Of a stretch of DNA of 42,140 nucleotides, positions 8,266 through 16,532 are shown piece by piece. The notes below the pieces were generated by a model that was given only the letters and a program-made list of their open reading frames with translations, was not told the origin of the DNA and searched no databases. Numbering within the stretch: the stretch's first letter is position 1; the number at the start of each line of letters is the position of its first letter. A program made the translations under genes and the position numbers. Location of the stretch: assembly GCA_030537465.1 (NCBI GenBank), contig JAUNMP010000016.1:2520-44659 (forward strand), in the 5' to 3' direction. The DNA comes from a bacterium. GTDB taxonomy: Bacteria; Verrucomicrobiota; Kiritimatiellia; RFP12; UBA1067.

Positions 8266-11200
8266 ATGAGAAAACTCGTTCTTTGGAGCGCCTGGATGAT
8301 CTCCTGTGTGCTGGGCGCGGAATGTGTCGACCCTGTCGGCTTCATCCAGGAGGCCCTTCGGCGCGGCGAGACGACGATCCGCCTGCCGAAAGGCGTCTAC
8401 GATCTCGAACCCGGAGACGTGGCGAGTCTGCATCTGAAGGACGTGAAGGACGTCGTCCTCGACTTCCAGGGCAGCGAGTTCCGCGGAAAGAAGAAGAGCG
8501 GCATGCTGAAACTCCAGTCGTGCCGCGGCGTGACGATCCGAAACCTGACGATCGACTATCCGTTCAATCTGCCGTTCACGCAGGGGTTCATCGAGCAGGT
8601 GGGGACCAACGGCGAATGGACGGTGCGGATCGCAAAGGGCTATCCCGATCCGGAGGACGGCCGCTGGGGCTGGCCGGTCCAGGCCTATGACGCGCAGACC
8701 GGCGACCTGGTGAATCCGATGCGGTACCTCGACGGCATCAAGGTGTCCCGCCTGGGGGCGGGGCGCTATCGTGTGACCGGGGGCAAGAACCGGAAGGGGA
8801 AGGCCGGCGACGTCGCCGTGTGGTCGCTGCCGTGCGATACGTTCGACCGGACGCAGTCCCTCGACACGCGGGCGCATGCCGTCTATCTGCTCGACTGCGC
8901 GAACTGCCGTGTGGAGAACGTGACCGTCCATTCGACGCCGGGATCGAACGGATTCCGCGAAATCCTGGGCGCGGGCGGGAACGTCTATTCGCACTGTGCC
9001 GTCGTGCCGCGTCCGCCCGAGACCGATCCGGTGGCGCGCGAGATCCGCCGGTTCCGCAGCGGCAACCACGACGCCTTCAACAGCCGCGCGGCGAAGAAGG
9101 GGCCCACGCTCCTCGCCTGCACGGCGCGGAACCACTGCGACGACGACGTCAACATCCACGGCCCCTACCAGTTCATCACGGCCGTCGAGGGGGCGAAGGT
9201 GCGCGCCTTCATCCGCGACATGTACGTGGGCGCGCTGCGGGTGGGCGATCCCGTCCAGTTCGTGACGGCGAAGGGCTATTCGCCCGAGTACACGCTGAAA
9301 ATCGTGGACCTCGTGCCGGCGAAGCCGACGGACGCGGAACTGGCCTTCGTGAAGAAGGGACTGGTCGACCAGATCGCCCGGGCGTGCAACACGATGGCCG
9401 AGATCACGTTCGAGCGGGCGGATCCGATTCTCCAGCCAGGAACGCTCTTCGTCTCGCAAAACGCGGCGGGAAATGGCTTCAGTCTGCAGAAGTGCATGTT
9501 TGGTCCGAACCGGGCACGCGGATTCATCTGCAACGCCTCGTACGGCGAGGTGGTTGGCTGTACGTTCGATCGAACGGAATCGTCGGGCGTCTTGTCACGC
9601 CCAAGTTATCAGTGGCTTGAGGGGGGCGCGTCGCGGAATGTTCGCTTTCGCGACTGCACGTTCATCGACTGTGGCGTAAGCTTTGGCGTCCATCGCGAGA
9701 TGATGACGACGAACGAGTGCCACCGCAATATCGTCTTCTCCGGTTGCAGGTTCTCGGGGGAGAAGGGGCGGATGGAGGTCGCTTGCTGTACGGGACTTTG
9801 TCTGGACGGAAATGTCTTTGAACTTCCCGCCGACAGGGCTGTTGCCCTGAAGCTGGCAAAGACCCAGGTCGAGACCTGGCGAATGACGGAATTGGAGTTT
9901 GCCTCAGGGACGGATTATGACGCGGGTGCTGGGGATGCCGTACGCTTCGACGCGGTGTTCTCGAACCGCATGACGGGCGTGACGATTCGCCGTCCGGGAT
10001 TCTGGGACGGCGGGAAAAGGTTCCTGGTCAGGTTCGCGCCGACGGCGGTGGGCGAGTGGGACTGGACGACGTCGTCGGAGGATGCGGGGTTGAACGGACG
10101 GAAGGGAACGCTGACCGTCGTTCCCTATGCTGGTAAACTGGACATCTACCGTCACGGATTCCTGAAGGTCGTCCCTGGGAAGAAGTATTTCGTCCACGCG
10201 GACGGCACGCCGTTCTTCTATCTGGGCGACACGCACTGGGGCCTCTACAAGGAGGAGATCGACGAACCGGGGCCGCATGCCGGTTCGACGGGGGCCACGT
10301 CGCATTTCAAGTACATCGTCGACCGCCGCGTCGAACAGGGCTTCACCGTCTACCAGAGCGAGCCCATCGGCGCCAAGTTCAAGTTGGAGGATGGACATGT
10401 CGATGCGGCCGACATTCCCGGGCTCCGCCTGGCGGACCGCTACTATCGGCACATCGCCGACGCGGGGCTCGTGCACGCGAACGCGTCCTTCTTCTTCGCC
10501 GCGGGGATGAACGAGAAGCTGGCGAAGGACGAGGCGGCGCTGGCCCGGATCTCGCGCTACTGGGTGGCGCGCTTCGGCGCCTATCCCGTCCTCTGGACGC
10601 TCGCGCAGGAGATCGACAACGACTTCTATTCCGAACGCGGCGCCCATCCGTTCTACAACTATTCCAACAACCCTTGGGTGAAGGTCGCGGAGTTCATGCA
10701 TCGCGAGGACGCCTACTCCCATCCGCTCTCCGGACATCAGGAGAACACGGGGGCGACGACGGTGACGGGGCGCGGCACGAATCCCGACAAGACGAAGATC
10801 TCGGGGAACGGCGTCTCCGTCTTCGCCGATGCGGCCGTGTCGGCGCGTACGGGCCACAACTGGTGGGCGGCCCAGTGGAGCCCGTCCCTGACGGGGCGCA
10901 TGGACGTCCGGATCCCCTCCGACTACTGGAACTCCCCCAAGCCGGCGGTGAACTACGAAGGGCGGTACTGCGGACTCTGGACGAAGGACACGGGCGCCCG
11001 CGCCCAGGGATGGCTGGCGTTCCTCTCGGGCTTCTGCGGCTACGGCTACGGCGCAATCGACATGTGGCTCTACCAGAGCACCTATGACATCAAGAAGACC
11101 TCCGCGGACGGCGTTGACGTGATCACGCCGGAGGACAAGATGCAGCCCTGGAGCAGGTCCATTGAATATCCCAGCGCGCTGCAGATGGCGCACTTGAAGA

Positions 11201-11529
11201 AGTTCCTCCTGTCCTTCGACTGGTGGAATCTCAAGCCGGACCTGGAAGGTGATTCGCAGTACGACGGTTCGCGCGCAATCGGCGTCCATGCCGTCGCGGG
11301 GCGGCGCCACGTGTTCTATTTCTACGGGAAGGGACGGGAGTCTGGTTCGATGAAGGGCTTTGCGGCGAAAGCGGGCCTCACGCTGCGCTGGTTCAATCCG
11401 CGAACGGGCGAATGGCTGCCGTCCCAGACCGTCTCGGCAGGAGAGGACGGCGGCTTCGCTCTGCCGCCGCGTCCCGACGAACAGGACTGGGCGCTGGAGC
11501 TGGCGCCCTCCGAACAAATCGGAAAATAG
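8266..11529 (+). CDS. Secreted fusion of beta-helix (GH110-like) and DUF5060/DUF4038 glycoside hydrolase modules
   Basis: The 1087-residue protein starts at ATG 8266, with AAAGGG at 8252-8257 and a signal peptide (MRKLVLWSAWMISCVLGAE). Residues about 20-540 form a right-handed beta-helix like GH110 alpha-galactosidases, with the motif HCDDDVNIHG at 290-299. About 560-630 is a DUF5060-like beta-sandwich (VRFAPTAVGEWDWTTSS). About 640-1087 is a DUF4038/GH140-like TIM barrel: GDTHWGLY at 654, probable acid/base E782 (LAQEIDND) and probable nucleophile E898 (VNYEGRY). Two catalytic modules on one chain suggest sequential cleavage of a branched glycan. The frame is continuous across the junction. 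GH110 assignment rests on motif memory; other beta-helix lyase families are possible. Confidence 0.82.
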   Translation: MRKLVLWSAWMISCVLGAECVDPVGFIQEALRRGETTIRLPKGVYDLEPGDVASLHLKDVKDVVLDFQGSEFRGKKKSGMLKLQSCRGVTIRNLTIDYPFNLPFTQGFIEQVGTNGEWTVRIAKGYPDPEDGRWGWPVQAYDAQTGDLVNPMRYLDGIKVSRLGAGRYRVTGGKNRKGKAGDVAVWSLPCDTFDRTQSLDTRAHAVYLLDCANCRVENVTVHSTPGSNGFREILGAGGNVYSHCAVVPRPPETDPVAREIRRFRSGNHDAFNSRAAKKGPTLLACTARNHCDDDVNIHGPYQFITAVEGAKVRAFIRDMYVGALRVGDPVQFVTAKGYSPEYTLKIVDLVPAKPTDAELAFVKKGLVDQIARACNTMAEITFERADPILQPGTLFVSQNAAGNGFSLQKCMFGPNRARGFICNASYGEVVGCTFDRTESSGVLSRPSYQWLEGGASRNVRFRDCTFIDCGVSFGVHREMMTTNECHRNIVFSGCRFSGEKGRMEVACCTGLCLDGNVFELPADRAVALKLAKTQVETWRMTELEFASGTDYDAGAGDAVRFDAVFSNRMTGVTIRRPGFWDGGKRFLVRFAPTAVGEWDWTTSSEDAGLNGRKGTLTVVPYAGKLDIYRHGFLKVVPGKKYFVHADGTPFFYLGDTHWGLYKEEIDEPGPHAGSTGATSHFKYIVDRRVEQGFTVYQSEPIGAKFKLEDGHVDAADIPGLRLADRYYRHIADAGLVHANASFFFAAGMNEKLAKDEAALARISRYWVARFGAYPVLWTLAQEIDNDFYSERGAHPFYNYSNNPWVKVAEFMHREDAYSHPLSGHQENTGATTVTGRGTNPDKTKISGNGVSVFADAAVSARTGHNWWAAQWSPSLTGRMDVRIPSDYWNSPKPAVNYEGRYCGLWTKDTGARAQGWLAFLSGFCGYGYGAIDMWLYQSTYDIKKTSADGVDVITPEDKMQPWSRSIEYPSALQMAHLKKFLLSFDWWNLKPDLEGDSQYDGSRAIGVHAVAGRRHVFYFYGKGRESGSMKGFAAKAGLTLRWFNPRTGEWLPSQTVSAGEDGGFALPPRPDEQDWALELAPSEQIGK

Positions 11530-11584
11530 GGACCAGAATTTCAAAATCGAGGATGGAATGAAATAAGACGTTCCGTTTTGAAAA

Positions 11585-11613
11585 TTGTTTGACCTTCGGG
11601 GCTGGGATATACT
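11585..11613 (+). promoter_or_regulatory. sigma70-type promoter of the superoxide dismutase gene
   Basis: TTGTTT (11585-11590), 17-bp spacer, TATACT (11608-11613). GGAG at 11640-11643 serves the ATG at 11650. The rubrerythrin gene at 38292 has the same -35 hexamer and spacing. Confidence 0.65.
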
Positions 11614-11649
11614 GTCGGCATCTCAGCAAACCCAGCAACGGAGGTCAAC

Positions 11650-12252
11650 ATGAAGCTCGACGAAATCAAACTGCCATTCGCGGAGAATGCACTCGCACCT
11701 GTCCTTTCCGAAAGGGCCGTGCACATCCACTTCAACAACCATCACCTCGGTTATGTGCGGAACCTCGAGGCGCTCGTGCGGGGGACGCGGTTCGAGCGCC
11801 ATCCGCTTGAGGAGATCATCTACGAGTCGCGCGGCTCGTGCGAGCACTGCACGATCTTCAACAACGCGGCCCAGATCTGGAACCACTCGTTCTTCTGGTT
11901 CTCGCTGGGCCGCGTGGATCAGGCGACGCGCCCGCAGGGACGTCTGCTTGAGCAGGTTGAACGCGACTATGGATCCTTCGACGCGCTGAAGCGCCATATG
12001 TGCGCGACGGCGGCGAAGCGGTTCGGAAGCGGATGGCTCTGGCTGGCCGATTTCCACGGCCGCCTCGACACGTTCACGACGCCGAACGCCGAGACCCCCG
12101 TGGCGACGCCCGAGATCCGTCCGATCCTGACGGTCGACCTGTGGGAGCACGCCTACTATGTGGACTGGGTCAGTCGCCGGGGCGACTATGTGGCAACGGT
12201 CCTCGACCGGCTCATTGACTGGCGTGCCGCGTCGGCACGGTTTGGCGCTTGA
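11650..12252 (+). CDS. sodB: Fe/Mn superoxide dismutase
   Basis: The 200-residue protein has the full set of metal ligands of the Fe/Mn family: H27 in HIHFNNHHLGYV, H79 in IWNHSFFW, and D163 and H167 in VDLWEHAYY. It converts superoxide to oxygen and peroxide in the cytoplasm; no signal peptide is present. It has its own promoter and a good ribosome site, and is followed 18 bases later by a rubredoxin gene, a pairing typical of oxygen-exposed anaerobes. It interrupts a run of glycan-degradation genes, so it is probably an independent unit. Metal choice (Fe or Mn) cannot be decided by eye, and the symbol follows the common iron form. Confidence 0.93.
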   Translation: MKLDEIKLPFAENALAPVLSERAVHIHFNNHHLGYVRNLEALVRGTRFERHPLEEIIYESRGSCEHCTIFNNAAQIWNHSFFWFSLGRVDQATRPQGRLLEQVERDYGSFDALKRHMCATAAKRFGSGWLWLADFHGRLDTFTTPNAETPVATPEIRPILTVDLWEHAYYVDWVSRRGDYVATVLDRLIDWRAASARFGA

Positions 12253-12270
12253 AAAGAAAGGAGGACGATT

Positions 12271-12453
12271 ATGAAGGACAACACGCAATACATCTGCCCG
12301 TTCTGTGACTACATCTACGATCCCGCGGAACACGACGGGGTTCCCTTCGAGGAACTTCCCGAGGACTGGACCTGTCCGCTCTGCGGGGCCGGGAAGGAGC
12401 ATTTTGAGATCTACGGGGCGGGGAAATCCCCTGCGGGCGCCCGTCAATCCTAA
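12271..12453 (+). CDS. Rubredoxin
   Basis: The 60-residue protein has two CxxC knuckles, [12 protein letters not shown] and [10 protein letters not shown], with the usual [16 protein letters not shown] between them: a complete rubredoxin fold binding one iron. The C-terminal tail of about ten residues ([13 protein letters not shown]) extends beyond the common length of 52-54. It likely passes electrons to oxygen- or peroxide-reducing enzymes such as the rubrerythrin at 38292. A GAAAGGAGG ribosome site precedes ATG 12271, and it is probably co-transcribed with the superoxide dismutase. Confidence 0.93.
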   Translation: MKDNTQYICPFCDYIYDPAEHDGVPFEELPEDWTCPLCGAGKEHFEIYGAGKSPAGARQS

Positions 12454-12505
12454 AGAGGGTCTCGTCTGGTCGTCCGTGTGGAATCCTGCACGGGGACGGA
12501 TTGCC

Positions 12506-12542
12506 GACTCCCGCGGAGATGCACCTCCGCGGGAGTCGTTTC
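12506..12542 (+). terminator. Hairpin terminator after sod-rubredoxin
   Basis: GACTCCCGCGGAG (12506-12518) pairs perfectly with CTCCGCGGGAGTC (12525-12537) around a 6-base loop. The following T-tract is short (GTTTCC), so termination may be partial. Confidence 0.6.
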
Positions 12543-12553
12543 CTGTGTTCGAG

Positions 12554-12583
12554 TTGACAGGTGAACGGAAACTGTGGGATAAT
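12554..12583 (+). promoter_or_regulatory. sigma70-type promoter placing the start site at the ATG
   Basis: TTGACA (12554-12559), 18-bp spacer, GATAAT (12578-12583). The usual start point, about 7 bases after the -10, falls on or next to the ATG at 12591, and no Shine-Dalgarno sequence lies between. Confidence 0.6.
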
Positions 12584-12590
12584 CTACGAC

Positions 12591-15500
12591 ATGAAAATTG
12601 CGGTGGCGGTCATTGGCGTTTTTATTGCGCATGGACTCTGGGCCTTCCCTCTGGGAGGCAAGGAGTGGCAGGGCGGTCCTTGGGGCGGTGGCCCTGGGGG
12701 CGTGTCTTGTGAACAGGAGGGCACGAACGCCTTCGCGCGCCTGGTGAAGGAGCGCGGCCCCGGCGCCACGCAGCTGTTTGCGAAGAGCCCCCAGCCGATT
12801 GGCGCCGCGACGCGGTTCAAGGTGTCTTTCCTCCACCGTGGCGATGGCGGCGCCTTCCGCTGGCGCCTTGAACGGAAAAACGCCCAGGGAAAATACGAGA
12901 TTCTCAAGAACCAGGCGGGGAAAGATCTGGCGGACTATGTGTCGTTCGGCGAGGCGAAGGACTGGACGCGCGTGGAGAGGCTGGCGCGGGTGCCGTCTCG
13001 CCTCGTGGATGCCGCGAACGCCGTCTCGCTGAAGATTGACGTCTGGGGCGGAAACGCGCCCAAGACGCTGGACGTCCGCGATCTTCGCGTGGAGACGGTT
13101 GCAGAAGTGGTCCAACCGACGGTTCCGCCCGTGAACGTCTCCCTGGAATTGGCGCCGAAGGTGGAGGGGCTGGGGCCCGTGCCGTATCTCGACCATCCAC
13201 GGACGAAGGTGGTCGACGGTCTTTTTCACCGTAACGGCAAGCCGTTCTTCTGGGTGGGCAACGGCTGCGACCTCGGGGCGGAGCAGGCCACGCCGGTCGG
13301 CCTTTGGCTTGCGAAGCTCCTCGGTTACCGGGCGATCACTCTCGACCCCCAGGGCGGATTGAAGGTCGTGAAGGACGATGGCACGAACGCCGTCCTCCAG
13401 TCGACGGTGAACACGGCCGGCATCTCCCACTTCCGCGAGACGGCGCGGCTCGGATTCTTTGTGGACTACTTCGACAACGGCGTCTACAAGTGGTCGGGAC
13501 TCAAGCCCTTTGCGGAAAAGCATCCCGATTTCAGGGAAATCCACTACAACCACGGACACTACCTCAACTTCGACACGGGGTATCCGCTGGGACTCGAACT
13601 TCGGTCCGCCAAACGCACGTCCTTCTACGAGAATCTGGACGGACTCTCCCATTCCGCCTATCTCGAACTCTGCCGCGAGCCGGGGCCCGAACCTTCGAAC
13701 GAGCGTGCCAAGCGCGGCTTCCGCGCCTGGGCGCAGCGGAAGTACGGGACGCTGGAGGAGGCGTGCCGCATCTGGCGCAGGTCCTATCCGTCCTGGGACG
13801 CCGTGATCCCGCTGCCGCTGGAGGAGAACGACATCCACGGGTACATGGCGCGCATCCTCCAGTCCCGCAAGGCGAAGAGGGACTTCCCCGAGTTCCACTA
13901 CGACTGGCTGCAGTACCTGCAGGACGACTTCACCGCCTGCGTGGCGGCCGAGCGGCAGGCGCTCCGCGCGAAGATCCCGAACGTGCCCGTGACGATCGAC
14001 GTGCGCGGCCACGGCATCGACACGGATGGCTACTGCGTGCTCGATCCCGAGCGCATCGACCCGATCATGGACGTGTTCTCCATCCACTTCGGCGCCCACG
14101 CCTATACCTACAACCAGACGCCCTACGACCCTGCGGCGCTGGCGGACCAGACGTCCTTCGCGCTTTTCAGCTACAACTTCTTCCGCACGAACACCGAGAA
14201 GCCGATCTTCAACGCCGAGGACATCATCTCCACGGCCCGCGTGCCGGGGTCCGACGGTGCGGCCCTTGCCGCGAACGACATCGGCGCACTGCACGCCCAG
14301 CCCTGGAAGTTCCATCTCGAACAGCCGGGCGAGGACGGCCTCGCGAAGGGATGGCAGAAGCCCGGCTTCGACGACGCGGCCTGGGACACGATGGCCGTGC
14401 CCGGATGCTGGGATGAGACGGAGACGTACAAGTGCAAGCCGGGCGTCGCCTGGTATCGGCGGCGCTTCGTCGCGAAGGCCAATCGCCAGGACTGGGAGGA
14501 CGGCAGCCACCGCTTCCTGCTCTATGGCAAGGGCGTGGCGCAGAAGGGGACGATCTGGCTGAACGGCGAGAAGGTCGGCGAGGTCGCCGGCTGGGACACA
14601 CGCTATGAATTCGACGTGAGCGCGCTGCTGCGCTACGGACAGACGAACGACCTCGTCTTCCGCGTGGACGGCGCGGGCTATCAGAATGGGTTGCGCTTCT
14701 ACTGCCACATTCTGCCGAACGACCGCATCAACCATGCGAAGCGATTTGGCGCGCAGCAGTACCGCATGATGCTTTGGCCGTATCTGATGCACGGCACGAG
14801 CGGCTGCTGGGTCTGGAGCTGGCACAACGACTTTCTGCGCCCGCACTTCCCCGAACTGGTGCGGAAGCTCGAGGCCGCCTCGGAGGTCGTCCTGCCCGAT
14901 CTGCGGCGCCGACGTGGCGAGGTGGCGTACCTCTATGGCTTCCTGAACGGACGCGGACTGCCCTGTTCGATCATCGGCAACCACACGGACTATCTGAACT
15001 GGTACAACGCGATCGAGTTCAGCGGGGTGCGTCCGGACGTCTTCGGCGAGCGCCATTTCGTGAAGGAGATCGATCCGAAGCGGTATAGGCTGCTGGTGGT
15101 GCCGTATACGAAGTTCGTGGCGGACGACACCTATGCCGCGTTCAAGCGCTATGTCCTCGACGGCGGCACGGCCGTCGTGACGGAAGGGGCGCTCGAGCGG
15201 ACGTTCACCCGCTATGCGGAGACGGACATCCGCACATTCGCCGGAATCGACGCCGTCCACGGGCGCGAGGTGGTCGAGACGGTCCGCGGGAAGGGACGCG
15301 TGGTCTTCGTGGCGGGACAGCCCGGCATGGAACGCCTGATGACGATTCTGAAACCCTATCTGCCGAAGCCGGAAATCGCCGTCGCCACGTCCGAGACGCG
15401 CGAACCTCCGCTGGTCGAGCGCGTCCTCGCCGGCGATGCGACGCGCAAGATCCTCTACCTGGCGAACTGGGGCGGCCTCGACAAGGACGTGACGGTGACG

Positions 15501-16499
15501 TTGCCGGCATCCGTGCGCAAGTGGTCTGTGAAGCCGATTGAATCTTGTGCGCAAGGGGAACCGTCGCTCCGTGACGGAACGATGACGGTCTCCATTCCGT
15601 CCCAGGACGTGGCGGTCTTCCTCCTGGAAGCTCCTGGTTCGTCCGCGCCCGCGCTCGACTGGCAGGTCCCCGCCGCGCAGAAGGCGGCGCTCGACCACGT
15701 GGTCAAGCTGAACGAACCTCCCATGGGGAATGGCCCTCGGGCGCTCTTCCCGTGCTTCAAGCAGCCGCATGGCGTGACGCCGGTCGGAAAGGAACTCTAT
15801 CCGTATGTTCTGGACCGTCTGGCCTCGTTCGGCGTTTCCGCGGAGGAACAGGACATTGAAACGTGGACGCCGGAGCTGCTGAAGCGTTTTGCGGTCGTCG
15901 TGCTGCCGGAGACGAACACGCAGGGCTTCTTCCGCAACGCGAAGAAGATGAAGGCGCTGGGGCGGATGCTGGACGACTACGTGCGCGACGGTGGCGCGCT
16001 TTTCGTCCTGGCCCATACGGCCTATCAGGTGAACAACTACGCCTACACGCTGACGAGCTGGGCGGGGCTGGCGCCATCGCTCGGGGCGAGCCTTGCGGAC
16101 GGGGCGCGGGATGCACGCCATGCGGGGCTGGGCGATCCGTATCAGATCCTCACGGAGAATCTCGTGCCGGGACCGCTGACGGAAGGCGTCCGCAAGGTCC
16201 AGCTCTACAATCTACGGACGCTGAAGGCGTCGAAGCAGAAGACGGCGCCGAAGGCCGTGCCCGTCGTCAAGATTCCGGTCGGGGCGGAGTCCGGCGCCGA
16301 TGCGGCGGCGATGATGGCGGTCGAGCATGGGACGGGGCGGATGTTCCTCTCGGCGGACGCGATGGCGTTCCAGCCGTTCCGCATCGAGCTCGCGGACAAC
16401 GCGGCGCTTCTGGAGAACATCGTCGGCTGGCTGCTCAACCGCCCTGTTACGCCCGAAATGCGGGACGCCTTCCGTGCCAATCTGGCAATCAGTTTCTAG
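12591..16499 (+). CDS. Large secreted multidomain glycoside hydrolase (GH-A/GH42-like with inserted sugar-binding domain)
   Basis: The 1302-residue protein begins with a signal peptide (MKIAVAVIGVFIAHGLWA). In order: an N-terminal beta-sandwich (about 20-180); a TIM-barrel-like region (about 190-560; DGLFHRNGKPFFWVGNG, and DVFSIHFGAHAY with NAEDIIST as candidate active-site strands); a GH2-type jelly-roll sugar-binding insert (about 570-700; GWQKPGFDDAAWDTMAVPGCW, YRRRFVAK, IWLNGEKVG); then a class-I-amidotransferase-like trimerisation domain of GH42 type (about 780-940). A second flavodoxin/amidotransferase-like domain follows (about 1090-1302). I infer a beta-galactosidase-like exo-enzyme; the exact family is uncertain and the catalytic glutamates are not fixed with confidence. 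An upstream in-frame GTG at 12561 lies within the promoter and is not used as the start. Confidence 0.75.
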   Translation: MKIAVAVIGVFIAHGLWAFPLGGKEWQGGPWGGGPGGVSCEQEGTNAFARLVKERGPGATQLFAKSPQPIGAATRFKVSFLHRGDGGAFRWRLERKNAQGKYEILKNQAGKDLADYVSFGEAKDWTRVERLARVPSRLVDAANAVSLKIDVWGGNAPKTLDVRDLRVETVAEVVQPTVPPVNVSLELAPKVEGLGPVPYLDHPRTKVVDGLFHRNGKPFFWVGNGCDLGAEQATPVGLWLAKLLGYRAITLDPQGGLKVVKDDGTNAVLQSTVNTAGISHFRETARLGFFVDYFDNGVYKWSGLKPFAEKHPDFREIHYNHGHYLNFDTGYPLGLELRSAKRTSFYENLDGLSHSAYLELCREPGPEPSNERAKRGFRAWAQRKYGTLEEACRIWRRSYPSWDAVIPLPLEENDIHGYMARILQSRKAKRDFPEFHYDWLQYLQDDFTACVAAERQALRAKIPNVPVTIDVRGHGIDTDGYCVLDPERIDPIMDVFSIHFGAHAYTYNQTPYDPAALADQTSFALFSYNFFRTNTEKPIFNAEDIISTARVPGSDGAALAANDIGALHAQPWKFHLEQPGEDGLAKGWQKPGFDDAAWDTMAVPGCWDETETYKCKPGVAWYRRRFVAKANRQDWEDGSHRFLLYGKGVAQKGTIWLNGEKVGEVAGWDTRYEFDVSALLRYGQTNDLVFRVDGAGYQNGLRFYCHILPNDRINHAKRFGAQQYRMMLWPYLMHGTSGCWVWSWHNDFLRPHFPELVRKLEAASEVVLPDLRRRRGEVAYLYGFLNGRGLPCSIIGNHTDYLNWYNAIEFSGVRPDVFGERHFVKEIDPKRYRLLVVPYTKFVADDTYAAFKRYVLDGGTAVVTEGALERTFTRYAETDIRTFAGIDAVHGREVVETVRGKGRVVFVAGQPGMERLMTILKPYLPKPEIAVATSETREPPLVERVLAGDATRKILYLANWGGLDKDVTVTLPASVRKWSVKPIESCAQGEPSLRDGTMTVSIPSQDVAVFLLEAPGSSAPALDWQVPAAQKAALDHVVKLNEPPMGNGPRALFPCFKQPHGVTPVGKELYPYVLDRLASFGVSAEEQDIETWTPELLKRFAVVVLPETNTQGFFRNAKKMKALGRMLDDYVRDGGALFVLAHTAYQVNNYAYTLTSWAGLAPSLGASLADGARDARHAGLGDPYQILTENLVPGPLTEGVRKVQLYNLRTLKASKQKTAPKAVPVVKIPVGAESGADAAAMMAVEHGTGRMFLSADAMAFQPFRIELADNAALLENIVGWLLNRPVTPEMRDAFRANLAISF

Positions 16500-16532
16500 T
16501 TTGGATCTGCAGCAACGAAAAGGAGAAAAATC

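Noticed and set aside
6352..9459. 1035-codon open frame on the minus strand
   Set aside because: Runs antisense across two genes with clear signal peptides and catalytic motifs; no protein-like features of its own.
12450..16121. 1223-codon open frame on the minus strand
   Set aside because: Shadow of the large glycoside hydrolase; composition is Arg/His/Val-rich with no recognisable domain or signal peptide.
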